Assembly (NCBI GenBank): GCA_950295325.1 | Contig: OX485806.1 | Coordinates: 37,014,001-37,078,000, forward strand | Reading direction: 5' to 3' | Length of the DNA: 64,000 bases | DNA from: Polytrichum commune | Lineage: Eukaryota > Streptophyta > Polytrichopsida > Polytrichales > Polytrichaceae | Shown here: in pieces, positions 53,875 through 64,000 of the stretch | Numbering within the stretch: position 1 is the first letter of the stretch | Layout of the letters: the number at the start of each line of letters is the position of its first letter | Notes under the pieces: generated by a model | Told to the model about the DNA's origin: nothing | The model's input: the letters and a program-made list of their open reading frames with translations, nothing else | Database searches by the model: none | Translations under genes and position numbers: made by a program

Positions 53875-56800
53875 ATGGCTTCTAGTGAGGGCGATGGCCA
53901 CATCACGCTCGACAAGTTTGGCGGCGACAACTTCAACCTCTACAAGTTCAAGTTGGAGATGGTGATGTCCACCAAAGACCTTTGGGAGATCGTGGAGGGG
54001 TCGGAGTTGCCGCCACCGTCCACGGCGAGCGACGAGGTCAAGAAGGCGTACGAGCGTCGATGCAAGAAAGCCTTCGCCATCATTGCCACGAGCTTGGTGG
54101 ACAAGGAGTTGGCGCACATCAAAGGGTGTAAAGGACCGGCGGAAGCGTGGAAAACGTTGTGCAACATCCACGAAACCAAAAGCTTGTCCAACATCTTGTT
54201 CATTAGGCGCAAGTTTTTCACCATCAAGATGGACGAAGGCGCCGACATCCTCGACCACATCAACAAGGTAAAATCTCTCGCCGACCAACTCACATGCTTG
54301 GAGGTGCCAATGAAGGACGAGGATGTGGTCATGACCTTGCTCGATAGCCTACCGCCTTCATTCGACCATTTGATCACGGCGTTGGAGACGCGCCCCATGA
54401 AGGAGCTCACGTTGGATTTCATCACCGCACGTCTCATGCACGAGGTGTCCAAGAGGAAGGAGAAGGAGCCTCAAGGAGACGATGCGGCCATGTTGTCCCG
54501 CCAACTTCGCACGTTCGACAACAACGAGAGGCGAGGTGAGGGCCCGAGGTGCTACAATTGTGGTAAGTTGGGCCACCTTGCTCGCAATTGTCGATTGAAA
54601 CGCAAGGTGAATGCCAACGTCGCGAGGTCGAGCGATGATTTTGCATTTGTTGTGAGAGATGGGGCGTCTAAAACCTCCACCACTAGATGGATAGTTGATT
54701 CGGGGGCCTCGAACCACATAACACCGCATAAGCAATTTTTCGACACGTACGAATTCATTTCGGGCCGTAAAGTGTTTATGGGTGACAATGGCATCGTAGA
54801 GGTCCTAGGCAAAGGCTCCATTCTAGTGCAAACACGTGTGAAGGGTCGTGCACGGAGCATTAGAATGCACGACGTGCTTCACGTGCCCGACTTGCATTCC
54901 AACTTGCTTTCGGTGAGCAAACTCATATCGCGGGGTTTGAAAGTGCAATTCAACTCGTTGGGATGCGTGGTGAGGGCGAGCAACGGCGAGATGTTGGCCG
55001 TGGCGTCGTTGGAGTCCAATTTGTACCAATTGGACACGAAGGTGATGCATGAGGCCGAAACGAGTTCTTTGGCGCATTCGGAGGCGAACTCGCATCCTTT
55101 GGAGCTTTGGCACAAGAGGTTGGGGCATCTCAACGCCAATAGCGTGAAATCGCTCCAAACCATGGTGAGCGGCATGGACGTGCAAACGGTGCCCAACGAC
55201 GTGCATTCGTTCGCGTGCGAAGGATGCGTCCAAGGCAAGCAAGCAAGGCGTCCGTTTCCCACGGAGGGAGGCACCCGCGCCACCAAGATCTTAGAGCTCG
55301 TGCATTCCGACGTGTGCGGGCCGATGAAAACGCCGTCCATCGGAGGCGCAAGGTATTTTCTCACCTTTATTGACGATTTTTCGCGCAAGATTTGGGTGTA
55401 TGTGCTCAAATCCAAGAGCGAGGTGTTGGCAAGGTTCAAAGAATGGAAAACCTTGGTGGAAAGGCAATCGGAACACGTAGTGAAGGTCCTTAGGACGGAT
55501 AACGGCGGGGAATACATTTCTAAGGCATTCGATGATTTTTTAAGCAAACATGGCATTGCACGCCAAAATTCTTCACCTTACACGCCGCAACAAAACGGGG
55601 TGGCCAAACGGGCCAATCGCACCATCGTAGAGATGGCACGGTCCATGATTCATGCCCAACGCCTCGGCCACGAATTTTGGGCGGAGGCGGTGTGCAATGC
55701 GGTGTACGTGCGCAACCGGTGTCCCACGAAGGCCGTGGAAGGTAAGACGCCCGAGGAAGCGTGGAGCGGGAGGATGCCGCACGTGTCCCACATGCGCGTG
55801 TTCGGTTGCGTGGCTTATGCGAAGGTGCCGGATCAACGGCGGACGAAGTTGGACGCGAAGGGCGTCAAGTGTTTGTTCCTCGGATATTGCGAAGGCACGA
55901 AGGCGTACCGGCTCATTTGCTTGGAGACGAAGAAAATCATCAAGAGTCCGGACGTGGTGTTTTTCGAGGACAAAACGCATTTGGAGGATTGTCCAAGTGG
56001 GAGCATTGACGAAACACCGGCGGTCAAGGTGGACATATCCGCCAAATCGGACGTGGACGAGTCGGAGGCCAACGGCGACGATCCTTTGGAGGACCTCGAC
56101 ATCGAGGAGGAGGAGGAGGATGCGGAGGCCAACATTCCGGCCATGAAATCCACTCGTAACGCGGAGGCATCGAAACTTGACAACGGTAAGAAACCCGCAA
56201 CCAAAGCACCTCCACCACCGCAACATAGCAATGAAACCATGGGCCATTCTAGGTATCCGGATAGGGCACGCAAACCGCTCGGGGAATGGTGGAAGAACCA
56301 CATTCCGCCGCCCCAAGACAAAGAGCATGCAAACATGGCAACCATCGGGGAACCTAGAAATGTGAGAGAGGCCATTCAATCGAGTGATGCGAGCGAGTGG
56401 GAGTTGGCTATGCAAGAGGAGTTCGAATCTCTCATTGCCAACGGCACGTGGAAGTTAACTCCGTTGCCGAAGGGCCGCAAGGCCGTGAAGTGCAAATGGG
56501 TGTTTAAAACGAAAAAAGATGCGAGAGGCGTGGTGGTTCGTTTCAAAGCAAGGTTAGTAGCAAAGGGGTGCTCGCAAGTGGAAGGCGTAGACTTTAGCGA
56601 AACCTTTGCACCGGTGGCCAAATTCAACACCATTCGAGTCATACTCGCATTGGCGGCGGCCATGGGCTTGGAGATACATCAAATGGACGTGAAGACCGCA
56701 TTCTTGAACGGCGAATTGGACGTGGTGATCTACATGGAGCAACCGGAGGGGTTCGTGCAAAAAGGCCGAGAGCATCTCGTATGCAAGTTGAGGAAAACGC

Positions 56801-57939
56801 TCTACGGATTGAAGCAATCCGGACGAGCATGGTACGAATGCATTGACGTGTTCTTCGTGAACAAAGGCTTTACGAGGAGCCATGCGGATCACTCGTTGTA
56901 TGTTTTGCAAACTTGCAACTACATTGTGATTGTCATCATATATGTGGACGACCTCGTGATTTTGTCGGACGACGTGGACATGATCAACGAGTTGAAGGCT
57001 AGCCTCGAGCGCGAATTCGAGATGAGCGACCTCGGCGAGTTGCATTTCTTCCTCGGCGTTCATTTCGAGAGGGATAGGAGGACGCGCACCATCACCATGC
57101 ATCAACGAAGCTACATCGAAACCATTTTGGAACGATTCGGCATGAGTGATTGCAAGCCCATCGCAACCCCGCTCGACACCAAGACATCGTTGCCGAAGCT
57201 TTCGGATGACGAGCACGAAGAGCATTTGCATGAAATGAAGGGCGTTCCATACCAAGAGGCGGTGGGGTCGTTGATGTACGCCATGGTGGCCACAAGACCG
57301 GACCTCGCATTTGCGGTAAGCGTGGTAAGCCGCTATATGTCGAAACCTGGTCTGATGCATTGGATGGCGGTTAAACGGATCATGCGCTACTTGAAGGGCA
57401 CCTTAGATATGAAGTTGCGCATCGGAGGCAATCATATTAACGTCAAAGGATATTCGGATGCGGATTGGGCCGGCGATGTGGAAAACCGTAGGTCCACGTC
57501 CGGGTACGTATTCTTTGTTGGAGAGGGAGCCGTTTCGTGGAATAGCAAACGGCAACAAACGGTGGCACAATCAACAATGGAGGCGGAGTATATGGCCATG
57601 AACCGATGCACGAGGGAGGCCATTTGGCTAAGGCAATTAATGGAGGATGTAGGTTGTGTACAAGAGGAAGCCACGACCATCATGTGCGACAACCAAGGTT
57701 CTATGACATTAGCTAAGAACCCAACCAACCATGATAGATCGAAGCATATAGATGTGCAACACCATTTCATTAGAGAAAAGATTGAAAACAAAATTGTAGA
57801 GTTAGAATATTGTCCAACGCAATATATGGTAGCGGACATTCTAACAAAGGCTTTAGCGAGAGATAGGCATGAGGGGTTAAATAAAATAATGGGCTTGGAG
57901 TACAATGCCACCTCGCAAAGTGGGAGTATTGGAAGATAG
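53875..57939 (+). CDS. gag-pol: Copia gag-pol polyprotein, intact frame but altered integrase active site
   Basis: 1,354 codons from the ATG at 53875; the in-frame GTG upstream is not a likely start. In order: UBN2-type gag (residues about 10-190); zinc knuckle CYNCGKLGHLARNC (226); protease DSGAS (275); pre-integrase HKRLGHLN (about 412); integrase with Asp479 (HSDVCGP) and Asp542 (RTDNGGE); reverse transcriptase with YVDD (1023); RNase H with SDADWAG, EAEY and MCDNQG. No stop or frameshift. The third integrase acid expected 35 residues after Asp542 is Lys578 (NGVAKR; codon AAA 55606-55608), where relatives have Glu. Integration by its own enzyme is therefore probably lost, though the other enzymes look complete. 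The stop codon lies 13 bases inside the 3' LTR. Confidence 0.95.
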   Translation: MASSEGDGHITLDKFGGDNFNLYKFKLEMVMSTKDLWEIVEGSELPPPSTASDEVKKAYERRCKKAFAIIATSLVDKELAHIKGCKGPAEAWKTLCNIHETKSLSNILFIRRKFFTIKMDEGADILDHINKVKSLADQLTCLEVPMKDEDVVMTLLDSLPPSFDHLITALETRPMKELTLDFITARLMHEVSKRKEKEPQGDDAAMLSRQLRTFDNNERRGEGPRCYNCGKLGHLARNCRLKRKVNANVARSSDDFAFVVRDGASKTSTTRWIVDSGASNHITPHKQFFDTYEFISGRKVFMGDNGIVEVLGKGSILVQTRVKGRARSIRMHDVLHVPDLHSNLLSVSKLISRGLKVQFNSLGCVVRASNGEMLAVASLESNLYQLDTKVMHEAETSSLAHSEANSHPLELWHKRLGHLNANSVKSLQTMVSGMDVQTVPNDVHSFACEGCVQGKQARRPFPTEGGTRATKILELVHSDVCGPMKTPSIGGARYFLTFIDDFSRKIWVYVLKSKSEVLARFKEWKTLVERQSEHVVKVLRTDNGGEYISKAFDDFLSKHGIARQNSSPYTPQQNGVAKRANRTIVEMARSMIHAQRLGHEFWAEAVCNAVYVRNRCPTKAVEGKTPEEAWSGRMPHVSHMRVFGCVAYAKVPDQRRTKLDAKGVKCLFLGYCEGTKAYRLICLETKKIIKSPDVVFFEDKTHLEDCPSGSIDETPAVKVDISAKSDVDESEANGDDPLEDLDIEEEEEDAEANIPAMKSTRNAEASKLDNGKKPATKAPPPPQHSNETMGHSRYPDRARKPLGEWWKNHIPPPQDKEHANMATIGEPRNVREAIQSSDASEWELAMQEEFESLIANGTWKLTPLPKGRKAVKCKWVFKTKKDARGVVVRFKARLVAKGCSQVEGVDFSETFAPVAKFNTIRVILALAAAMGLEIHQMDVKTAFLNGELDVVIYMEQPEGFVQKGREHLVCKLRKTLYGLKQSGRAWYECIDVFFVNKGFTRSHADHSLYVLQTCNYIVIVIIYVDDLVILSDDVDMINELKASLEREFEMSDLGELHFFLGVHFERDRRTRTITMHQRSYIETILERFGMSDCKPIATPLDTKTSLPKLSDDEHEEHLHEMKGVPYQEAVGSLMYAMVATRPDLAFAVSVVSRYMSKPGLMHWMAVKRIMRYLKGTLDMKLRIGGNHINVKGYSDADWAGDVENRRSTSGYVFFVGEGAVSWNSKRQQTVAQSTMEAEYMAMNRCTREAIWLRQLMEDVGCVQEEATTIMCDNQGSMTLAKNPTNHDRSKHIDVQHHFIREKIENKIVELEYCPTQYMVADILTKALARDRHEGLNKIMGLEYNATSQSGSIGR
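57917..57926 (+). promoter_or_regulatory. Polypurine tract of the copia element
   Basis: AAAGTGGGAG abuts the 3' LTR and is the expected plus-strand primer. It lies inside the gag-pol frame. Confidence 0.8.
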
Positions 57940-58118
57940 TGTTAGGTTGCAACGGTGACATTGTCCCATATGGGTTGTCTACGCTGGTCCTAACCCATAC
58001 ATATAAATAAAGGCATAAGGGGAGGAGCTAATCACTCTCTCCATTGTATGCAATCCTTGTGTGTTGTGTTCTACCTTTCTACGCTGATGTCTTTGCTTTC
58101 TCCTCTCATTTCCCAATA
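57927..58118 (+). repeat. 3' LTR of the copia element
   Basis: 192 bp, two differences from the 5' LTR. The last 13 bases of gag-pol overlap its start. Confidence 0.95.
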
Positions 58119-58123
58119 TATAG

Positions 58124-59721
58124 TTAATCACCTCAAGTCCATTCAATAAGTGCTTTCCTTCAAACATACATCATTTTGAATGTCGGTACTAACGGCGTCA
58201 AGAATAAAGGTAGCTTACAAACATGCCCATTATCATCTAAGAAACATTTTGCCCTATAAATGGACTATTGTATTCAAAACATATCTATTTTTATTTATAA
58301 TAGGATGATAAATGTCACATTGCACAAATATTCTTGATGCATTTGGACACATTAAGAATCCAATGCATTCTCCACACAACATGTCTTTATTTGGAAGAGT
58401 ACAAGAGTCTATTTGTACAATACCTTCCATAAGTGTTTTGGGGTAGGCATGACAAGATGTCAAGTTTGTAAATGCCCTCACAAGACAAATCATCAACATC
58501 TAGGACACTGTTATCTACACAAATATGGTGTTGTCATTCACATTATAATATGGGTTATTATTGTAAAGGCATGTTCACTTCAAGGTGGACCCCTTGATTA
58601 CATGGACTCAATTGACTTGCACTTTATTCAAGTGTCAAACTACATGCGTTGAAAGTGGGAAGTGGAATGTTTAGTCAATCTTGATGACTATGTTGGAAAA
58701 AGCATGACCAAGGAACATGGAACATTGACATCCGAGTCTAGTTGAACCGATTGAAATGAAAAATATAATACAATTAAATAGATAATCAAATACTTAGCAA
58801 AATTTCCGCCAAAATGCTTTTAAGAACTTTGAAACGCTAAAGATGTTGCCTTTGTTTTTGATAAAAAGTTGACAACAATTGACTTTATGGCTTGTCACTT
58901 TAGTTGGGGCAATCCCTTTGAGAGGGTGATGTAGGAAATTGTTTAACACATGTGTGAAACAAAAGTTAGGGTCATTAATTAGCCCATTAACATAAGGTCA
59001 AATTTACTTGATTAGTAGTTTTAGACACAAGTAACTCGAGTGGTCCTTCATCTCAGATAAGAGCTTATCTCCTAGCTTTATCTTTTGCTACATATTACCA
59101 ATAATGATTCAATACTATGTGTCATGTGTCACACATTCACACAATGATCACACGTGTCAGTGTCGTAAATCATGTGGGTGGATATACAACGCCCCACAAA
59201 TCTCTACTTTGGAGGTGTCAAGGACTAAAGTTGGATATTAGATGAGTAGGGTCTCTCCTCCACAAGATGTTTACAATAATTATTGTATATTGTGTCACGG
59301 ATGTGTTAATTTTTCTAGCAACACATCTTGTGGATAAGTTGACAAGAACTATCATGAATGAATGAAATTTGGTTGAAATCCATATTAATTAGTGAAACAA
59401 AGTGTGTGTATAACATGCATATAAAGTCTCAGATTACCTAATATAGGGTTCTAACAATTTTGTAATGAAATATTGTCACTAATGATTGAAATTTGAATGA
59501 AAAATCACTTAGAAAGTGAAAAAAATCGCAACATTATAAAATCATACTACCGCATTATTTTCTACTTCCAGAGAAGTGACAAATAATATTAGGTTTCCAT
59601 TTAGTGTTGGTGACACAACACGGGTTGTTTACAGTTAGTATTGAGCATGACAAAGAGAAATGGTGACACTGAATACAATATTTGGTGCACTTCTCGTGCT
59701 TTAATGTTGGTGTAATATGAT
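58124..59721. other. AP2 unit 4, from which the AP2 gene has been deleted
   Basis: Sequence up to about 58530 matches the 3' flank of AP2 gene 3 (38440-38580). It then jumps (GTTATCTACACAAATATG / GTGTTGTCATTCACATT) to sequence like the far upstream flank (40915-41050). The roughly 2.3 kb between, containing the gene, is missing. The remainder parallels units 1 and 3 and has no coding sequence. Confidence 0.65.
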
Positions 59722-61049
59722 TGTGAGCCCAAAATGGTGCCCACATGTGGTGATTAACTCTTCGAAACCAATTTTAGTTTGACTTTGATGTGTTATGATT
59801 ATTCACAAAACATAAAAAGAGTGAAGTGTGGTGTGGATTTAACTTTAGGCATTAGGTGGTGTTGTGTGATTATTTCAAGGTTTGATTTCAATAAGAATAT
59901 GCCTTGATAATGTGAGTAGGGGGTAAGGTGAAGCAAGGTGAGCTCCGCGGGTTAAATGCCCACTTTTGGATCCACCTTGTTAGTTTAGGAAGAAGGAAGC
60001 TTGGTGGATGGGGATTAGTCCCTACTTTAGAGGCGAAGGTTAAGGGATTGTGATTGGAGGTGCTAATCCTCTCACCCTATCCTCACCCCTCTCTCCCTCT
60101 CTCCCTCTCTCCCTCTTTGCTACTTAAGGTGTTTTCTCTCTCATTTACCACTCTCTCCATCAAGCGCTCTCAAGGGAGCAAGTCCTTAAGAGCTTGAGCC
60201 ACGTGTGTAGGTTATTAGTTTTAGTGAAGTTAATTAGTTAAGCTCTATCTCTCACTCTCACACTTGGGGTAAGCTCTTAGGATTAGACATAATGTTAGGG
60301 ATTAGGTAGTTAAACATTTAGAATTAGGAGGTTGGGATTGGTTGGTTAGTTGAAAGATTATCTTGAGTTTAGTGGAAGTCTTAATTAGTGGTGTGGGGTG
60401 GCTAGTTTAATAGTTAGACAAGCAGCTGGGAGCTGGTTACCTAGACTGGTTACTTTCGGCAGCAGAGCTGCAAGCAGCCGGGAGGGCTTGGTTATTAACA
60501 CATACACATGAAGCTACAGTGGGTAGCTAATTAGTGGAAGTAAGCAAGGTGGCATTTACTCATTAACTAATGGGTACCAGTTGTAAGTAAGATAGCCTAG
60601 TACGTAGACAACTTAATTAGCTCATAGATAAGTAGCTAGTCACATTAGGCTTGCTTGGCATGTGTGGCCTTCACTAGCAAAGTGTACTTACTATTGGTTA
60701 TAGAAAATAGCGTTTTTTAAACGCTTGCATCCTTTATATTAAATAAATCAAGTGCACAAGTGATGGAGAATGTTAACAACTCTAGCGATGGCCAGACAAA
60801 GGAAGTCAAGACTAAGGGTGCAAGGGGAATTTCCTTGAGGGCATGTGTGGCCAAAGCCGCGGGTTGGACTCTTGAGAAATCAAACTCTACCATAAGCCAA
60901 GAGGCTAACATTAATAAAGCACGGTGAATTAAGATGACATGAATGCCTTGGGATGTGAAGGGAGCATTTTCAATACACAAACAATACATGTGATTCTCAA
61001 AACCATCACCCGGACTAGGACGCTTAAGGGTGGTGGGTTTGGCCTCACA
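59722..61049 (+). mobile_element. Solo-LTR-like insertion of the TGTGAG family (copy 3)
   Basis: It starts TGTGAGCCCAAAATGG and ends TTTGGCCTCACA, with a perfect 5-bp TSD ATGAT (59717-59721 and 61050-61054). It is the reverse complement of copy 1 over long stretches, for example 59735-60200 against 7860-8310. No gag or pol. Confidence 0.85.
60763..60927 (+). CDS. Conserved small open frame in the TGTGAG LTR (copy 3)
   Basis: 54 codons, MENV at the start, ISLRACVAKAAGWTLEKSNS in the middle and TGA at 60925. It has the same length and position as the frame in copy 1. No recognised domain; translation unproven. Confidence 0.35.
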   Translation: MENVNNSSDGQTKEVKTKGARGISLRACVAKAAGWTLEKSNSTISQEANINKAR

Positions 61050-61608
61050 ATGATCTTTTATGTCAATGTGCTAACTTTCCTAACGACACTTCTAATGAAT
61101 AATTTCTTAAATACTCATCCTCACTAACCTTTAATTCAACCACTTTTGGTATATTCTGCATCCTAACATTTTTGTAATGGAATGATATCATGGACGATTC
61201 AAATTTGGATGAAAAGACACTTAGTAAGTGACAATAATTGTAACATTGTAATGAATAAAACAAATAAGTTTTTTGCAAGGAATAACAAATTATATTACGT
61301 TCACATTTAGTGTTGGTGGCACTACATGGATGGTTTACAATTAGCATTGAGGGCGACAAATAGACCCGGTGACACTAAATACAATAGTATTTAGTGTAGT
61401 ATCGAATCTACCTTATCAGTAAAGTTCTTTCTTATGGACCTTGCTTCAATTATGCAACGATGCACTCAAAGGCGCAAGCCCTTTTTTGTTCCCAAATAAG
61501 AGCACTTCATGGCCAAGGAATTTGCAACTTCAGCACAATTAGTTGACAGTAAAGTTTTCGGGGATTGACTCCCTCCTGTGATATTCTCACATGGAGAATC
61601 TTAATGAC

Positions 61609-61716
61609 TTGTGAAATCTCCTCTCTACTTGACGAAAAACTTGCTAGGTGGTGAATTGCCTCCTGTGCTTTGGCGTTGGCCTGTTGGCCTTCTGTCTCAA
61701 AATAAATAAAAATAAA
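61609..61716 (+). mobile_element. 5'-truncated SINE
   Basis: It contains the 3' half of the SINE at 61789-61982 (GAAATCTCCTCTCTACTTGAC ... CTTCTGTCTC) followed by an A-rich tail. It is flanked by the 12-bp duplication AATCTTAATGAC (61597-61608 and 61717-61728), the mark of LINE-dependent insertion. Confidence 0.75.
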
Positions 61717-61788
61717 AATCTTAATGACATGGTTATCTTAAGTAACCTCAAACACTTTACTGTTGGTACTTATGCATACAAAGCTTTG

Positions 61789-61982
61789 TTTGTTTTTTGT
61801 TTTTTTTTTTGAGACAGAAGACGGACATGCCAACGCCAAAGCACAAGAGGCATTTGACCACCTGGGAAGTTTTCCGTCAAGTAGAGAGGAGATTTCACAG
61901 CCGGGATTCGAACCACCAACCTCTTCCTTGAGATTTGGGTATCTCTCCACCATCATCCGGTAGTTTAAGGTCATCTCGGACC
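61789..61982 (-). mobile_element. tRNA-derived SINE
   Basis: On the minus strand it carries a perfect B box (GGTTCGAATCCC near 61905-61915) with an A-box-like GGTGGAGAGATA upstream, and ends in an oligo-A tail (T run near 61800-61811). It is flanked by a 17-bp TSD with one mismatch, ATGCATACAAAGCTTTG (61772-61788 and 61983-61999). It is 194 bp and opposite in orientation to the SINE 73 bases away. Confidence 0.8.
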
Positions 61983-61999
61983 ATGCATACAGAGCTTTG

Positions 62000-63189
62000 A
62001 ACATGCTTGACACCTGATTTTCCGATAAGACTGATTTCACCTCAACTTTTGTAATTAACATTAAATCTTCAGACTCGACTTGTGAGAGCACTTGAGAGGG
62101 TGGATAACTCTGGGACTTACTTTAAGGTGGTAGCTTAAAATATGTATGTTTGTCGCATGACTTGAGGTAATTAAGTAAACTAACATGAATTTGGTGTTTA
62201 TCTTCAAGTCAGTTCTGGAACTAGGCTAGCTGTTGGATTTAGTATCACTTACAACTTCGAATCACACAATGCTATATTTATTTACTGTATAAATTGTATT
62301 TTACCAACAAATGTCAAAATGGTTGTTTGGACATTAGAGACCAATCACAACCTTACTTTGTAAAAAAAATACATGAATAGTAATAGTATATGGCATTGTT
62401 TAGCTCAGAATAGTAAGTGACACTAAATACCATATTTAGTGTAGACTTCACATGTCTGTTCAAATTTGTAAGGGTTGAGTGGTTGGCTCCTCTTTGAATG
62501 CTTGTGTTTTGCAAATCGGGCTATTTATATGAAAATTATCTTTTGAGGAAACATAGCAATTTCTACAAACGTATTGTTACCTAAGAGTAAATATGATTTG
62601 AACAAGGTTGATTAGGATGAGAATTTAATACACTTGTGGAAATGTTGGGGCCAACATGGACATTGCCCTTTTGATATCCAACTTTAGTCGTTGACACCCC
62701 TTGAGTGAAGCATGTTGGGGGATGTTGGTCCCCCTCCCCCCTTGTAGGTTATGTTCCTTGTCTGATTGGGACACTTCTTACATTGTTAGAATACCCTTTA
62801 GAATTGATTTTCAGTGGTAATTCAATCAACCAAATAAGAGATAATCTCGAGTTTAGGCTCTCAAAAGAGTGTTGTTGTCCCCATGATGTAATGTGTGCCT
62901 TATGAGCCTTACCTAGTGGGAAGAGTTGTATAATAAGGTCCCAAAAAAATTACATTGAATATTTATTAAAATGGCATTTATGTGCCATATGCCTTTTCCT
63001 TTTACTACCATACCCCCTCTCTTGCCTCTCTCACTATGAAACCCGTTGGAATATATATATATGGGGAACTTGAACCTCCATGGCCACTCTCCCATTTTTT
63101 TCCTTGGTGTAAACCGAAGTGGTTCTAGGAAGAGTTTAGCAATCAATCAACGCTCTTACAACACCCTGGAACGACTTCTTGGTCCATAG
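62000..63189. other. End of AP2 unit 4 and start of unit 5, no gene
   Basis: 62060-62210 is a diverged single copy of the 317-bp unit. 62700-62900 parallels 26750-26950 at the start of unit 2 (GAGTGAAGCNTGTTGGGGG). No coding sequence. Confidence 0.55.
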
Positions 63190-63657
63190 TGTAAATTGGC
63201 CCTGAATTGCACCAACTCTCAAGTCCTTGTTAGTGTCATTGTCCTCTCCAACCTCCAAGCTCTTCCAAATTTCAAAATACAAAGTATTGTTTCCCGAAGA
63301 TCAGATAGCATTCAACCACTATTCAAAATTGTATATGCCCTCCTTGATGACAAAATAACGAAGAAAATGGATTAACTAAATTTTTTTTTGTTAATAGTTT
63401 GTTATATTCTAGAAATGCAAGTATGGATTCAGAATGCTCTATACCAAAAGATTCTGATGAGAAATCAAGAAAACCTCATGAATTGGATACAGTAGAATTC
63501 AATAGTACATGATATTATGGTGGTGTTGTTGGACTTGTGATACTATAAAATGGAGACCCACTTGCAATTGACAAATATGACATTGAGACTCCTGACTAAA
63601 TGACACTCTTTCATTTGCAAGTCTTGAGTATTCATGTGTTGCTTCGGTAAACTTCAT
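63190..63657 (-). pseudogene. AP2 gene remnant, unit 5
   Basis: The minus strand from the ATG at 63657 reads MKFTEAT like the other copies, but frameshifts and deletions follow at once. Matches to the N-terminal domain continue to about 63200 (the region equivalent to LERTMTRTMT). The AP2 domain and C-terminus are absent. The upstream flank (63660-64000) still parallels units 1-3. Confidence 0.7.
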
Positions 63658-64000
63658 AATGTCTTTTAATTGGTCATCTGCATATAGATCATGCACAATT
63701 GCAATTGCTATATGTCGGTTGCACACTAAGAGATACTTCCTTTATGGAGCTTTCTATAAACAACATTATGCTATGGTCATAGTGGACATTGAAATTATGA
63801 GATCCATAAGTCTTGTATCTCCTTATTTTGTCTCACCTTCTATTTTTAGAAACTTGTATGAATACATTCTAAGTTGAATTTGTAAAACACAATCCAGCCC
63901 ATGACAATGAGATATTCAATACCAATAATATTGAGTTAAGAAACATAGAACCTCAAGGATATTAGACCCTCAAAGTGTGTTGAATATTGAACGTTAGTAA

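Larger units (their letters stand above)
52380..58118 (+). mobile_element. Complete, young Ty1/copia retrotransposon
   Basis: It has two 192-bp LTRs that differ at two positions, a perfect 5-bp TSD TATAG (52375-52379 and 58119-58123), a primer-binding site, one gag-pol frame and a polypurine tract. The LTRs begin TATTGG and end CCAATA, so the termini are TA...TA rather than TG...CA. LTR identity near 99% implies recent insertion. It landed in the 3'-flanking segment of AP2 unit 4, whose sequence resumes at 58119. Confidence 0.95.

Overview
The window is nuclear DNA of a land plant, probably a non-seed lineage (moss, lycophyte or fern). The evidence is a short interstitial TTTAGGG telomeric array, AP2-domain genes, spliceosomal introns, a Ty1/copia element whose primer-binding site matches the anticodon arm of plant initiator tRNA-Met, many plant-type transposons, and at the left edge a protein type I associate from memory with non-seed plants. 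The lineage is inference; the sequence does not fix a species.

Left island (1 to about 14.2 kb). A decayed gene on the minus strand (1-1068) runs off the edge. Beside it, on the plus strand, is a large gene (6392-14195). A consistent model has six exons and five introns, all phase 0, giving about 1,728 codons once a 1,476-bp LTR insertion is discounted. The product has a DGQH-motif region, a coiled coil, P/Q/G-rich linkers and an FCP1/NIF-like HAD region. It now carries three in-frame stops, a one-base frameshift in a C run and the LTR insertion. The island holds 28 copies of a short palindrome, consensus TACGAACGNNCGTTCGTA, in introns, flanks and exons. I found none in the remaining 50 kb. 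This is the best candidate for something undescribed.

Right part (about 14.2-64 kb). This is a decaying array of at least five duplicated units of roughly 9-10 kb, each ancestrally carrying one minus-strand gene that fuses an unrecognised N-terminal domain to a single AP2 DNA-binding domain. Unit 1 (19379-20581) and unit 2 (29137-30261) look intact. Unit 3 (38704-39897) lost the first DNA-contacting strand of the AP2 domain through a 30-bp in-frame deletion. Unit 4 lost its gene. Unit 5 (63190-63657) keeps only a broken 5' part.

The units were then bombarded by mobile elements, many datable by target-site duplications (TSDs) or by an uninterrupted paralogous site: a complete young copia element (52380-58118), three solo-LTR-like copies of a TGTGAG family, another solo LTR beside AP2 gene 1, a pogo/mariner-type element, hAT-type MITEs including one nested in another, a Tourist-type MITE, a giant foldback element, a probable MULE-type element, two SINEs in opposite orientation and a Ty3/gypsy gag remnant. 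No rRNA or tRNA gene, CRISPR array or bacterial-type operon was seen.
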